A DNA stretch of 19,565 nt from SXXH01 sp041165735 (GTDB lineage Bacteria > Planctomycetota > UBA1135 > GCA-002686595), in assembly GCA_046341775.1 (NCBI GenBank), contig JBKDQQ010000050.1:1-19565 (forward strand). The letters run 5' to 3'. Below the pieces are notes generated by a model, which searched no databases, was not told the origin of the DNA, and was given only the letters and a program-made list of their open reading frames with translations. Within the stretch, counting starts at the first letter, position 1; every line of letters begins with the position of its first letter. The position numbers and the translations under genes are program-made. Below are positions 1-8,552 of this stretch, in pieces.

Positions 1-1022
1 TCTTCGAAGCGGTCTCGATCGGCGAGGAGGACCTGATCATCCGCCAGGCCAAGCCGACCTGCGGCTGCACCGTGGCCGACGTGAAGGTGCAGGACGACAA
101 GGGCGAGTTCGTGCGCTACGAGTACGGCAAGCCCATCCCCAAGGGCCGCAAGGTGCAGTTCAACGCGCAACTGCACACGCAGAACAAGCGCCAGCAGGCG
201 AGCTCGAAGGTCAACATCTCGACCAACGAAGCGCGCGGCCAGGCGATCCTCTCGCTCGAGGCGTACGTCGAGCCGTTCTTCAACCTGACGCCGATGTCGA
301 TCAACTTCTCCTCGCTCGGCACGCGCGACACGGCCACGGACAAGATCACCGTGACCACCGCGCGCGGCGATCGCATCAAGCTGACGCCGGTGCTCGAGGG
401 CGTGCCGAACGGCCTGAAGATCGAGCTCAAGCCGATCGACGAGGACGCCGAGGGCAAGGCCTCGCGCTTCGAGGTGCTGGTCACGGCCGGTCCGGGCCTG
501 TCGGAAGGCTCGATCGTCTACTCGCTGGCCCTGCGCTCGGACTTCGAGATCCCGGGCGCCGAGCGCCTGCCCAACGGCAAGGCCCCGACCTACGAGGTGT
601 CGACCTCGATCATGGCGGTCGTGCGCGGCTCGGTCTCCCTGAGCCAGAGCTTCTTCAGCTTCGGCCTGTTCAAGCCCAACACGCCCAAGTCGCTGACGAC
701 GCGCCTCACGAGCAACGACCCCGGCTTCAAGCTCTCGCCCGAGCTCGTCTCGGTGACGCTGAAGGGCCGCGACACGGCCGAATGGGATCGCGCGCAGTAC
801 TTCCAGGCCACCGTGCGCCCGGTGCCCAACGAGAACTCGGTCGACATCGAGCTCTCGACCACCGGCCTGCCCGACAGCCTCGCCGGCAGCTTCAACGGAT
901 TGGCCGTGATCAAGACCGGCCACCCCGAGAAGCCGCAGTTCGAGATCGGCATCAGCGGCGTGTGCCGCGGAGCCGCGGTGGTGCCGGGCTCTGGCGTGCC
1001 CACGGCCCCCAAGGGCCAGTGA
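1..1022 (+). CDS. DUF1573 domain protein, 5' end outside the window
   Basis: The reading frame is open to the left edge, so the gene starts upstream; the first whole codon is at position 3 and 339 residues are visible. A GTG at 72 could serve as a start but would cut off the family hallmark just before it, a P-T-C-G-C-T motif (codons at about 54-71) typical of DUF1573 domains. The rest is beta-rich with repeated Ig-like (ASH/MSP-type) segments, for example residues F-F-N-L-T-P-M-S-I-N-F followed by a repeat-like S-Q-S-F-F-S-F-G. DUF1573 proteins are usually exported and common in Planctomycetota and Bacteroidota; no biochemical role is established. The C-terminus is a short Pro/Gly/Ala tail. 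The stop is TGA at 1020-1022. The family call is fairly secure; function is unknown. Confidence 0.8.
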   Translation, partial: FEAVSIGEEDLIIRQAKPTCGCTVADVKVQDDKGEFVRYEYGKPIPKGRKVQFNAQLHTQNKRQQASSKVNISTNEARGQAILSLEAYVEPFFNLTPMSINFSSLGTRDTATDKITVTTARGDRIKLTPVLEGVPNGLKIELKPIDEDAEGKASRFEVLVTAGPGLSEGSIVYSLALRSDFEIPGAERLPNGKAPTYEVSTSIMAVVRGSVSLSQSFFSFGLFKPNTPKSLTTRLTSNDPGFKLSPELVSVTLKGRDTAEWDRAQYFQATVRPVPNENSVDIELSTTGLPDSLAGSFNGLAVIKTGHPEKPQFEIGISGVCRGAAVVPGSGVPTAPKGQ

Positions 1023-1027
1023 GCGCG

Positions 1028-1072
1028 GTGCCGGCGATTGCAGTGCCGGCGATCGCAGTGCCGGCGACAGGG
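1028..1072. repeat. Three tandem copies of a 15-bp repeat
   Basis: Unit GTGCCGGCGATTGCA lies at 1028-1042, GTGCCGGCGATCGCA at 1043-1057, and a degenerate third copy GTGCCGGCGACAGGG at 1058-1072. The array begins six bases after the stop codon of the DUF1573 gene. There are no spacers, so this is a simple tandem repeat and not CRISPR. Confidence 0.85.
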
Positions 1073-1135
1073 GGCCATCCAGCTCCTTGAACGCGCGTCG
1101 AGCACCAGCATCGGCGCGAGGCGCGCAAGGCGCGA

Positions 1136-1169
1136 CGAGCGGCGTTCCGAGCAGTCGGAGCGCCGCTCG
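1136..1169 (+). terminator. Strong hairpin, possible terminator of the DUF1573 gene
   Basis: Left arm 1136-1150 pairs with right arm 1155-1169 over 15 bp with one G-U pair and a 4-nt loop (GCAG). It lies 114 nt after the stop codon. No T-tract follows, so it may act as a processing or stability element or a Rho-independent terminator of the no-U type. Termination itself is inferred. Confidence 0.45.
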
Positions 1170-1388
1170 CGCATGTCCAGGACGCCCGCGCGCCGGGCGC
1201 GGACGGGAGCAGCGCGCCCGTTCGGTGGCTACTCGCGGGCCGGGCGGGGGTAGAGTCCTGCGGGGCAGGCGCTAGAGTGCGCTCGATCCTCCGCCTGCGC
1301 GGCCGGCCGCGCCAGCGGCCCGCGGCGGCCGCCGGAGGCTCCCGGTCCCGTCCCCCCCCCTCGCCACTCCCTTGTCCCGGTCGCTCAC

Positions 1389-3068
1389 TTGTCCCAGTCA
1401 CTAGGCGAACAACTCGTCGCGCGCGGCGTCGTGGACGCGGAGCAGTTGCGCCAGGCCATCGCGCTGCAGAAGGGCGGCAACCTCGGACTCGACGAGGCGG
1501 TGGTCAAGCTCGGCCACGCCGACGAGGCCGCCGTGGCGCGCATCGTGGCGGCGCTCGAGGGCCTGCCCTTCGTCGACCTCGACAAGGGCAAGGTCGCGCC
1601 CGAGGTGGCCGCGCGCGTGCCGAAGGAGCTGGCCCTGCAGCAAGGCCTCCTGCCGGTCCTCGAGAAGGCCGGCAAGCTCGTCGTCGCCATCGACGATCCG
1701 CAGAAGCGCATCCAGCTCGACCAGTTGCGCTTCCTGCTCGGCATGGAGGTGGCGCCGGCGCTGGCGACGCGCGGCGCCCTCAAGCGCGCCCTCGCGCGCG
1801 TGCACGGCGAGGCGGACGAAGAGGCGCTGGCGCGCACGATGAAGGCCGAGAAGGGCGACGAGGACGGCGACGCCCCGGTCGTGCGCCTCGTGCAGCGCAC
1901 CTTCAAGGACGCGCTCTCCGCGCGCGCCTCCGACATCCACATCGAGCCGTCGCGCGCGGGATTGCGCGTGCGCCTGCGCGTCGACGGCATGCTGCGCGAC
2001 CACGCCATGCATCCCGCGCACCTGCACGCGCCGGTGGTGTCGCGCCTCAAGATCATGGCGGCGATGGACATCGCCGAGAAGCGCAAGCCGCAGGACGGCC
2101 GCATCGAGATGCAGCTCGACGGCCGGGCGCTCGACGTGCGCTGCTCGATCCTGCCGTCCTCCTACGGCGAGTCGATCGTCATGCGCCTGCTCGACCGCTC
2201 GCGCTCGCTGATCTCGCTCAAGGAGCTCGGCTTCGACGAGGAGGACTACGCCTGGTTCCGCCGCGCGATCAAGCGGCCGAACGGCATCGTGCTCGTCACC
2301 GGTCCGACGGGCTCCGGCAAGACGACCACGCTGTACGCGGCGCTGTCCGAATTGAACCGGCCTGACGTCAAGATCATCACCGCCGAGGATCCGGTCGAGT
2401 ACCACATCTCCGGCCTGAACCAGGTGCAGGTGCAGCCGCGCATCGGCCTGACCTTCGCGCGCATCCTGAAGGCCATGCTGCGCGCCGCGCCGAACATCAT
2501 CCTCGTCGGCGAGATCCGCGACGCGGAGACGGCCGAGATCGCCATCCAGGCGGCGCTCACCGGCCACCTCGTGTTCTCGACCCTGCACACCAACGACGCG
2601 ACGAGCGCGCTGACGCGCCTGGTCGACATCGGGGTCAAGCCCTTCCTGGTATCGGCCGCGGTGCAGGCGGTCATCGCGCAGCGCCTCGTGCGGCGACTGT
2701 GCCGCGAGTGCGCCGTGCCGTACGAGCCCACCGCGGGCGAACTCGCCGCGCTGGGCCTGGACCCGCGCGGGGCTGGCGCCACGCGCTTCAAGCGCGCGCG
2801 CGGCTGCCGCGCCTGCGACGGCACGGGATACAAGGGGCGCGTGGGCCTGTTCGAGCTGCTCGAGCTCGACGCGCAGCTGCGCGAGATGGTCTTCGAGGGC
2901 GCCTCGCTCGACGCGGTGCGTTCCGCGGCGCTCGCCAGCGGCCGCCTGCGACCGCTGGTCGCCGACGGGGCGCGCAAGGTCGCGCGCGGCGACACGACCA
3001 CCACCGAGGTCGTGCGCGTGACGCGCCTCGCCGCCAGCCTCGAGGCGCAAGCCGAGAATCTCGCATGA
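1389..3068 (+). CDS. PilB/GspE-family motor ATPase, copy 1
   Basis: 559-residue type II secretion / type IV pilus assembly ATPase. Visible parts: an N-terminal MshEN/GspE-N type domain (about 3-140), the C-terminal motor with Walker A GPTGSGKT (305-312), Asp box (ITAEDPVEY), Walker B ending in E375 (IILVGEIRD), His box (GHLVFSTLHTND), and a tetra-cysteine zinc site (C438, C441, C473, C476). It would power pilin or pseudopilin polymerisation at the inner membrane. The residues before Walker B read R365-A-A-P-N369 instead of the usual RQDPD. The start is TTG with no Shine-Dalgarno; it is the first in-frame start and the MshEN motif follows at once. It is the first gene of the operon and overlaps the next by ATGA. 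Without pilin or secretin genes I cannot decide between PilB and GspE. Confidence 0.9.
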   Translation: MSQSLGEQLVARGVVDAEQLRQAIALQKGGNLGLDEAVVKLGHADEAAVARIVAALEGLPFVDLDKGKVAPEVAARVPKELALQQGLLPVLEKAGKLVVAIDDPQKRIQLDQLRFLLGMEVAPALATRGALKRALARVHGEADEEALARTMKAEKGDEDGDAPVVRLVQRTFKDALSARASDIHIEPSRAGLRVRLRVDGMLRDHAMHPAHLHAPVVSRLKIMAAMDIAEKRKPQDGRIEMQLDGRALDVRCSILPSSYGESIVMRLLDRSRSLISLKELGFDEEDYAWFRRAIKRPNGIVLVTGPTGSGKTTTLYAALSELNRPDVKIITAEDPVEYHISGLNQVQVQPRIGLTFARILKAMLRAAPNIILVGEIRDAETAEIAIQAALTGHLVFSTLHTNDATSALTRLVDIGVKPFLVSAAVQAVIAQRLVRRLCRECAVPYEPTAGELAALGLDPRGAGATRFKRARGCRACDGTGYKGRVGLFELLELDAQLREMVFEGASLDAVRSAALASGRLRPLVADGARKVARGDTTTTEVVRVTRLAASLEAQAENLA

Positions 3069-4120
3069 CGCACCAGATCCGCGACTTGATGACGAAGGCC
3101 GTCCAGCTCAAGGCCAGCGACCTGCACCTCAACCCGGGCCGTCCGCCGGTCGGTCGCGTGAAGGGCGACCTCGTGCCCATCGCCGAGGGCGTGCTCGACG
3201 ACGAGGCGGCGCGCCGCCTGTGCCTGGAGATCCTCGACGAGAAGCACAAGGCCGAGGTCGAGGCGGTCGGCACGACGGACTTCGGCGTGGCGCACGGCGA
3301 AGGCGCGCGCTTCCGCTGCTCGGTGATGCGCCAGCGCGGACGCTGGTCCGCGGTGCTGCGCCTGATCCCGAGCACGCTGCTCTCGTTCGAGCAGATCGGC
3401 CTGCCCGAGGCGGTCAAGCCGCTGCTGCGCAAGCCGCGCGGACTGATCCTCGTCACCGGCCCGACGGGCTCGGGCAAGACGACGACGCTGGCGACGATGA
3501 TCGACTGGATCAACGCCACGCAGAAGCGGCACGTGATCACGATCGAGGATCCGATCGAGTACTACCACTCGCACAAGGAAGGGCTCGTCACGCAACGCGA
3601 GGTGGGCGGCGACGTGCCGAGCTTCGCCGAGGCGATGCGCCGCGCGCTGCGCCAGGACCCGGACGTGATCCTGCTCGGCGAGATGCGCGACCTCGAGACG
3701 ATCTCCGCCGCCATCACCGCGGCGGAGACCGGCCACCTCGTGTTCGGCACGCTGCACACGACCGGTTCGGCGCGCACCGTCAACCGCATCATCGACGCGT
3801 TCCCCGCCAACCAGCAGGAGCAGATCCGCGCCCAGTTGTCGGTGGCGCTGCTGTGCGTGGTGTCGCAGGCGCTGCTGCCGAAGAAGGACGGATCGGGTCG
3901 CGTGGCGGCGTTCGAGGTGATGATCATGAACCACGCCATCGCCAACCTCATCCGCAAGAACGAGACCAACAAGATCCCGAGCACGATCCAGACCTCGCGC
4001 AAGTTCGGCATGATCACGCTCGACGACCACCTGCTCGAGCTGTATCGCAAGGGCCTGATCTCGCGCGAGACGGCGCTCGACGCGGCGCAGGACGACAAGG
4101 ACCTGGAGACGCGCCTGTGA
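3065..4120 (+). CDS. pilT: PilT-like twitching/retraction ATPase
   Basis: 351 residues, close to the usual PilT length. PilT motors depolymerise type IV pili. The sequence opens with the typical N-terminal motif (LMTKAVQLKASDLHL), then Walker A GPTGSGKT (132-139), Asp box (ITIEDPIEY), RQDPD, Walker B with E206 (VILLGEMRD), His box (GHLVFGTLHT), and near the C-terminus a form of the retraction-specific AIRNLIRE motif (AIANLIRK). No zinc cysteines are present, as expected for PilT. I chose the ATG at 3065 because it overlaps the upstream stop as ATGA and gives the family-normal N-terminus; the frame is open further upstream but that part is antisense-like shadow. It is sandwiched between two PilB-like genes, so a pilus that can retract is more likely than a pure secretion system. 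Confidence 0.92.
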   Translation: MTHQIRDLMTKAVQLKASDLHLNPGRPPVGRVKGDLVPIAEGVLDDEAARRLCLEILDEKHKAEVEAVGTTDFGVAHGEGARFRCSVMRQRGRWSAVLRLIPSTLLSFEQIGLPEAVKPLLRKPRGLILVTGPTGSGKTTTLATMIDWINATQKRHVITIEDPIEYYHSHKEGLVTQREVGGDVPSFAEAMRRALRQDPDVILLGEMRDLETISAAITAAETGHLVFGTLHTTGSARTVNRIIDAFPANQQEQIRAQLSVALLCVVSQALLPKKDGSGRVAAFEVMIMNHAIANLIRKNETNKIPSTIQTSRKFGMITLDDHLLELYRKGLISRETALDAAQDDKDLETRL

Positions 4121-5811
4121 GCACGGGCGGAGCGAAGCCCGAGGGCCGCAAGCTGCTCGGCCAGGTCCTCAAGGCGCAAGGCGTCCTGAAGGAGAGCCAG
4201 GTGCAGGAGGTGCTCGCCGCGCAGAAGCTGCGCGGCGGGTTGTTCGGGCGCCTGGCGGTCGAGCTGGGCCTCGCGGCCGAGGCGCAGGTGGCGCGCGCGC
4301 TCGCCGAGCAGGCCGGCCTCGGCGTGGTCGACCTCGCCGCCACGCAGCCCGAGAAGGCGGCGCTCGCGCTGGTGGACGGATCCACCGCGCACGCCTTCGG
4401 GGTCCTGCCGCTCAAGGTCGAGGGCCGCACGCTGGTCGTGGCGCTGGCCGATCCGCTCAACACGGCGGTGCTGGAGGACCTGCGCTTCCAGAGCGGCGTC
4501 GACGTGCGCGCCGTGCTCGCCGAGAAGCGCCTGCTCGAGGAGGCGGTCAAGCGCCACTACGGCGAGGAGCAGGGCCTGTCCGACGCGATCCGCGACGCCG
4601 CGCGCGCCACCGCCGGGGGCGACGTGGCGCAAGCCGCCTCGAGCACGCCCGTGGTGCGCCTCTTGAACTCGATCCTGCTGCGCGCGGTCAAGGATCGCGC
4701 CTCCGACATCCACTTCGAGGTCTACGACGACGCCTTCCGGATCCGCTACCGCGTCGACGGGTCCTTGTACGAGGTCGAGGCGCCGCCGGCGCACCTCGCG
4801 CTGCCGCTGGTGGCGCGCATCAAGGTCATGGCCGACCTCGACATCGCCGAGACGCGCATGCCGCAGGACGGCCGCATCGAGATGGCCATCGACGGGCGGC
4901 CCGTCGACCTGCGCGTGGCGACGCTCCCCGGCATCAGCGGCGAAGGCTGCGTCATGCGCGTGCTCGACCGCACCGCAGTGGCGCTCGACTTGTCCGTGCT
5001 CGGCCTGCCCGCGCGCGAGGAGGACGCGCTGCGGCGCCTGACGCAGCTGCCGCACGGAATCGTGCTCGTGACCGGGCCCACGGGCTCGGGCAAGACGACG
5101 ACGCTGTACGCGATGCTGCAGGCGGCCAACGACCCCGAGACGAAGATCATCACCGCCGAGGACCCGGTCGAGTACGACATCGAGGGCATCGTGCAGGTGC
5201 CGATCAACGACGAGATCGGGGTGAGCTACGCGCGGGTCCTGCGCACCATGCTGCGCCAGGACCCCGACAAGATCCTGATCGGCGAGATCCGCGACGGCGA
5301 GACCGCCTCGGTGGCGGTCGAGGCGAGCCTGACCGGCCACACGGTGTTCAGCACGCTGCACACGAACGACGCGCCCAGCACCGTGACGCGCCTCGTCGAC
5401 ATGGGCGTCGAGCCCTTCATGATCACCGCCACGCTCGAGGCGGTGGTGGCGCAGCGCCTGCTGCGCACCATCTGTCCCGAGTGCCGCGCGAGCTACGAGC
5501 CCGCGCCCGAGATCCTCGCGGAGCTTGGCGGGGACCATGCAGCGGCCGGCCCGGACGGCTCGCGCCTGTGGCGCGGCAAGGGCTGCGCCAAGTGCTTCCA
5601 CACCGGCTACAAGGGCCGGACCGGGGTGTTCGAGATCCTCGCGATGGACGACGAACTGCGCGCCGCGGTGCTGGGGGGCGCCTCGACCCAGGAATTGCGC
5701 CAGGCCGCCAAGCGCGGGGGCATGCGCACCCTGCGGGAATCGGCCGTGGAGCTGCTCTTCGCGGGGCGCACGACGATCGAGGAAGTGTTGCGGGAGACCG
5801 CGGGCCTGTAA
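4117..5811 (+). CDS. PilB/GspE-family motor ATPase with MshEN domain, copy 2
   Basis: 564 residues. The N-terminus carries two consecutive 24-residue MshEN-type motifs (about 13-36 and 42-65; L-G-Q-V-L...Q and F-G-R-L-A...Q). In characterised MshE-like ATPases this pattern binds cyclic di-GMP, although the first-position Arg is Leu in both motifs here. The motor domain has Walker A GPTGSGKT (320-327), Asp box, an intact RQDPD, Walker B with E390 (ILIGEIRD), His box, and zinc cysteines C453, C456, C490, C493. The start is GTG at 4117, overlapping the pilT stop as GTGA; the frame extends further up but only as shadow. With the normal catalytic motifs, this is the more likely extension ATPase of the pair. 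The PilC gene follows after 34 nt. Confidence 0.9.
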   Translation: MSTGGAKPEGRKLLGQVLKAQGVLKESQVQEVLAAQKLRGGLFGRLAVELGLAAEAQVARALAEQAGLGVVDLAATQPEKAALALVDGSTAHAFGVLPLKVEGRTLVVALADPLNTAVLEDLRFQSGVDVRAVLAEKRLLEEAVKRHYGEEQGLSDAIRDAARATAGGDVAQAASSTPVVRLLNSILLRAVKDRASDIHFEVYDDAFRIRYRVDGSLYEVEAPPAHLALPLVARIKVMADLDIAETRMPQDGRIEMAIDGRPVDLRVATLPGISGEGCVMRVLDRTAVALDLSVLGLPAREEDALRRLTQLPHGIVLVTGPTGSGKTTTLYAMLQAANDPETKIITAEDPVEYDIEGIVQVPINDEIGVSYARVLRTMLRQDPDKILIGEIRDGETASVAVEASLTGHTVFSTLHTNDAPSTVTRLVDMGVEPFMITATLEAVVAQRLLRTICPECRASYEPAPEILAELGGDHAAAGPDGSRLWRGKGCAKCFHTGYKGRTGVFEILAMDDELRAAVLGGASTQELRQAAKRGGMRTLRESAVELLFAGRTTIEEVLRETAGL

Positions 5812-5845
5812 GCTCCAACGCGAGGCGCACCGACCAGGAAGACGC

Positions 5846-6982
5846 ATGGCCAAGAGACTCCAACGCTCGACCGCGCGGCCCGCCGCCGCCTCCGTGGAAG
5901 CCGCCGCCCCGGCCGGCCCGGCCCCGCGCCGCAAGGGCCGCGTCGCCGGCAACATGGTGACCGAGTTCACCATCCAGCTCGCGACCTTGTCCGAGGCGGG
6001 GATCCCGATCGTCAAGGCCTTGGCGATCCTCGAGGGCCAGACCCGTCCGGGGCCGTTCAAGACCGTGCTGGGGGACCTCGTCGAGGACGTCAGCTCCGGC
6101 ACGCCGCTCTCGGAGGCGATGGGCAAGCACGAGAAGGTCTTCGACCGGCTTTACTGCTCGATGGTCAAGGCGGGCGAGGCGGGCGGCGTGCTCGACAAGG
6201 TGCTGCTGCGGCAGGCCGCGTTCCTCGAGAACCGCGCCAACATGCGCGCCAAGATCCTGCAGGCGACGATCTACCCTTCGGTGATCGTGTTCGTCGCGGT
6301 GGTCGTGGTCGCGGCGGTGATCGTGGGCATCGTGCCCAAGTTCCAGGAGATCTTCGACAGCTTCAGGATCGAGCTGCCGGGCCTCACGCGCTTCCTGCTG
6401 GACGTGTCGGACTTCGTGGTGTCGTACTGGTGGTTGGTGTTCGGGCTTCCCATCGTCGCCGCCGTGGCGCACGCGACGGCCATGCGGCGCTCGCGGGCGT
6501 GGCGGCTGCGCACGCACGGGTTGCTGCTCAAGCTGCCCGTGGTGGGGCAGGTGACCTCGAAGGCGCTGATCGCGCAGTTCACGCGCACCTTCGGCACGCT
6601 GATCCAGGCCGGGGTGCCGCACCTCGACGCCTTGGGCATCGTGCGCGACTCGACGCGCAACGAGGTGCTGGCGGACGGCATCGAGGAGGTGCGCCGCGTC
6701 GTGCGCGAGGGCGAAGGCATCGCGCGTCCGATGGGCGAGACCGGGCTGTTCGACGACCTCGTCGTGAACATGGTCGACGTGGGCGAGGCCACGGGCGAAT
6801 TGGACAAGATGCTGCTCAAGGTGGCCGACGCCTACGAGGTGCAGGTGGACCGGCGCATCACGAACATGTTCAAGCTGATCGAGCCGGCGCTGCTGATCGT
6901 GGTGGCCGCCTTCGTGGGGTTCATCGTGGTGGCGCTGTTCCTGCCGCTGCTCGAGATCATGAACCAGGTCGGCAGCGTCTGA
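5846..6982 (+). CDS. pilC: PilC/GspF-family inner-membrane platform protein
   Basis: 378 residues, two T2SSF domains. The platform protein sits in the inner membrane and couples the cytoplasmic ATPase to pilin assembly. Visible: a basic, Ala/Pro-rich N-terminal tail; first T2SSF domain (about 35-165) with the ATL-S-AGIP-I-ALAIL signature; transmembrane segments at about 146-168 and 190-212; a second T2SSF domain with the matching TLIQAGVPHLDAL and GEATGELD motifs; and a final transmembrane helix at about 348-370. The ATG at 5846 follows an AGGA ribosome site; the frame is open further upstream only as shadow of the ATPase gene. It is slightly shorter than typical PilC (about 400). It follows the second PilB-like gene directly, the standard pilB-pilT-pilC order with one extra ATPase. 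Confidence 0.92.
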   Translation: MAKRLQRSTARPAAASVEAAAPAGPAPRRKGRVAGNMVTEFTIQLATLSEAGIPIVKALAILEGQTRPGPFKTVLGDLVEDVSSGTPLSEAMGKHEKVFDRLYCSMVKAGEAGGVLDKVLLRQAAFLENRANMRAKILQATIYPSVIVFVAVVVVAAVIVGIVPKFQEIFDSFRIELPGLTRFLLDVSDFVVSYWWLVFGLPIVAAVAHATAMRRSRAWRLRTHGLLLKLPVVGQVTSKALIAQFTRTFGTLIQAGVPHLDALGIVRDSTRNEVLADGIEEVRRVVREGEGIARPMGETGLFDDLVVNMVDVGEATGELDKMLLKVADAYEVQVDRRITNMFKLIEPALLIVVAAFVGFIVVALFLPLLEIMNQVGSV

Positions 6983-7007
6983 GGCGCGGGGAAGGCGAGC
7001 AGCGCGT

Positions 7008-8552
7008 ATGCGGTCCGCGACGGGAGGACGGGGCTTGGCGCCGCGGCTCTCCCTGCGCCTGCGCGTGCTGCTGCTCGTGGCGCTGGTGAACGCGCTGGTC
7101 TTCGGCGCGGGCTTCCTGCTGCTGTCGCGCGAGCTCAAGCAGCGCATCGGCGGCTACTACGCGGAGGCCTTGTTCCAGCGGCTGGCCGACTCGGTCGGCG
7201 AGGGCGGCGCGGTCCAGGTGGCGTCGCTGCTGGCGACCTCGAACTGGAACTGGTTCGAGGACGCGATGGTGGCGCACAAGAACATCGTCGTCGACGAGGA
7301 GGGTCGCCCGGACGCGCGCGGCGCGTTGCTGAACCCGTTGGGCGCGGATCGGCGCCCGGCGGATTGGGACGGGGCCGCGGTGCTGCGCGCGGTGGCCGAA
7401 TGCACGCGCGAACTGCGCCCGGTGGTCGCGGCCGGCGGCGTGGCGGTGCCGATCTACGGCAAGGACGGCGAGGTGTGGGGCGGGGCCTGGTTCGTGCTGC
7501 GCGACCTGCAGGTGGTGCAAGGCGTGGGCTCGACCCTGCTGCCGTGGTTCCTCGGCTCGACGCTGCTGCTCACCGCGGGCACCTTCCTCCTGCTGCGCCG
7601 GCACGTGCTCGTGCCGGTCGAGCGCCTGGCGCGCGGCGCGCACGGCATCGCCGAGGGGCGCGCGGGCGTGCGCGTGGCCGTGCCGCCGCGCGACGACGAA
7701 CTCGCCGAGCTCGTGCGCGCCTTCAACGCCATGGCCGAACGCGTCGAGGGACATCGGGCCGAACTCGTGCAGGCCGTGGCCGACGCGCGCGAGGAGACGC
7801 GCCGCGCGGAGGCCGCGGCGATGACGCAACGGCGCCTGGCCGCCACCGGCGAGTTGGCGGCGGGCATCGCGCACGAGATCAACAACCCGCTCGGCGGGCT
7901 GCTCAACGCCATCGAGGCGCTCGAATCGGGCGCGCTGCCGGAGGCGAAGCGCGCGCGCTACCTCCAGCTCGTGCGTTCCGGCCTCGAGCGCATCCAACAG
8001 ACGGTCGGCAAGGTGCTGCGTCTCACGCCGCGCAGCGGCGGCCGCGCGCCGTGGAACGCGGCGACGCCGCTCTCGGACGCGCTCGCGCTGGTGGCGCATC
8101 GCGCGGCCCGCCAAGGTGTGGAACTCGTGTGCGCGCACCCGGGCGGCTCGACGACGGACCGCGACGCGGCCGCCCAGGCGTGGGCCGCGCTGCCCACGAT
8201 GCACGGCGAGCCGCACGAGATCGCGCAGGCGATCCTCAACCTGCTGGTCAACGCGCTGGACGCGCTCGAGGGCCGGCCGCGCGGCCGCATCGAGGTGGGC
8301 GCGCGCGTCGAAGGCGCCGACCTCGTGCTGGAGGTCGCCGACGACGGCCCGGGCGTCGAGGAATCCGAGCTGGCACGCGTGGCCGACCTGTTCTACACCA
8401 CGAAGGACCCCGGCCGCGGCACGGGGCTCGGCCTCGCCATCGTGCACGGCGTCGCCAAGGAGCACGGCGGAGTCGTCGAGCTGTGGTCGCGGCCGGGCCT
8501 GGGCTTCCGCGCCGCGCTGCGCCTGCCGATCGCGGCGGGAGGAGCGGCGTGA
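7008..8552 (+). CDS. NtrB/PilS-like membrane sensor histidine kinase
   Basis: 514 residues. Domains: transmembrane helix 1 (about 20-39), an extracytoplasmic sensor segment of about 130 residues with no family I recognise, transmembrane helix 2 (about 176-196), HAMP linker (about 197-250), HisKA with phospho-acceptor H289 in HEINNPL, and HATPase_c with N-box N411/N415 (NLLVNALDAL), DDGPGVEE, and the G-boxes (GRGTGLGLAIVHG). HEINNPL is typical of NtrB-class kinases, which pair with sigma-54 activators. No response regulator gene lies in the window. It starts 25 nt after pilC with a purine-rich site upstream, and its stop overlaps the next gene as GTGA, so it is likely co-transcribed with the motor genes. 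A PilS-like role in pilus control is inferred from context only. Confidence 0.88.
   Translation: MRSATGGRGLAPRLSLRLRVLLLVALVNALVFGAGFLLLSRELKQRIGGYYAEALFQRLADSVGEGGAVQVASLLATSNWNWFEDAMVAHKNIVVDEEGRPDARGALLNPLGADRRPADWDGAAVLRAVAECTRELRPVVAAGGVAVPIYGKDGEVWGGAWFVLRDLQVVQGVGSTLLPWFLGSTLLLTAGTFLLLRRHVLVPVERLARGAHGIAEGRAGVRVAVPPRDDELAELVRAFNAMAERVEGHRAELVQAVADAREETRRAEAAAMTQRRLAATGELAAGIAHEINNPLGGLLNAIEALESGALPEAKRARYLQLVRSGLERIQQTVGKVLRLTPRSGGRAPWNAATPLSDALALVAHRAARQGVELVCAHPGGSTTDRDAAAQAWAALPTMHGEPHEIAQAILNLLVNALDALEGRPRGRIEVGARVEGADLVLEVADDGPGVEESELARVADLFYTTKDPGRGTGLGLAIVHGVAKEHGGVVELWSRPGLGFRAALRLPIAAGGAA

Larger units (their letters stand above)
1023..1388. other. Intergenic region with repeats and a hairpin, no gene seen
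   Basis: This 366-nt gap between the DUF1573 gene and the pilus/secretion motor operon holds a 15-bp tandem array (1028-1072), a strong hairpin (1136-1169), two copies of TAGAGT (1251-1256 and 1273-1278) that could be -10 elements, and a run of nine C (1352-1360). Reading frames across it are Arg/Ala-rich and lack family motifs, so I call no gene. It should contain the end of the upstream transcript and the promoter of the downstream operon. Confidence 0.6.

Noticed and set aside
72..1022. GTG at 72 as the start of the DUF1573 gene
   Set aside because: The frame is open to the window edge and the family's C-G-C motif lies just upstream of 72, so the gene starts outside.
1352..1360. Run of nine C (and eight C at 11602-11609) as a phase-variation tract
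   Set aside because: Both lie in non-coding sequence far enough from start codons that no clear switching role can be argued.
2699..3064. Upstream extension of the PilT-like gene
   Set aside because: The extension is an Arg-rich shadow of the preceding ATPase gene; the ATG at 3065 gives the normal PilT N-terminus with an ATGA overlap.
1401..6126. Several minus-strand open frames opposite the motor ATPases
   Set aside because: Same shadow effect; the plus strand carries unambiguous ATPase motifs.
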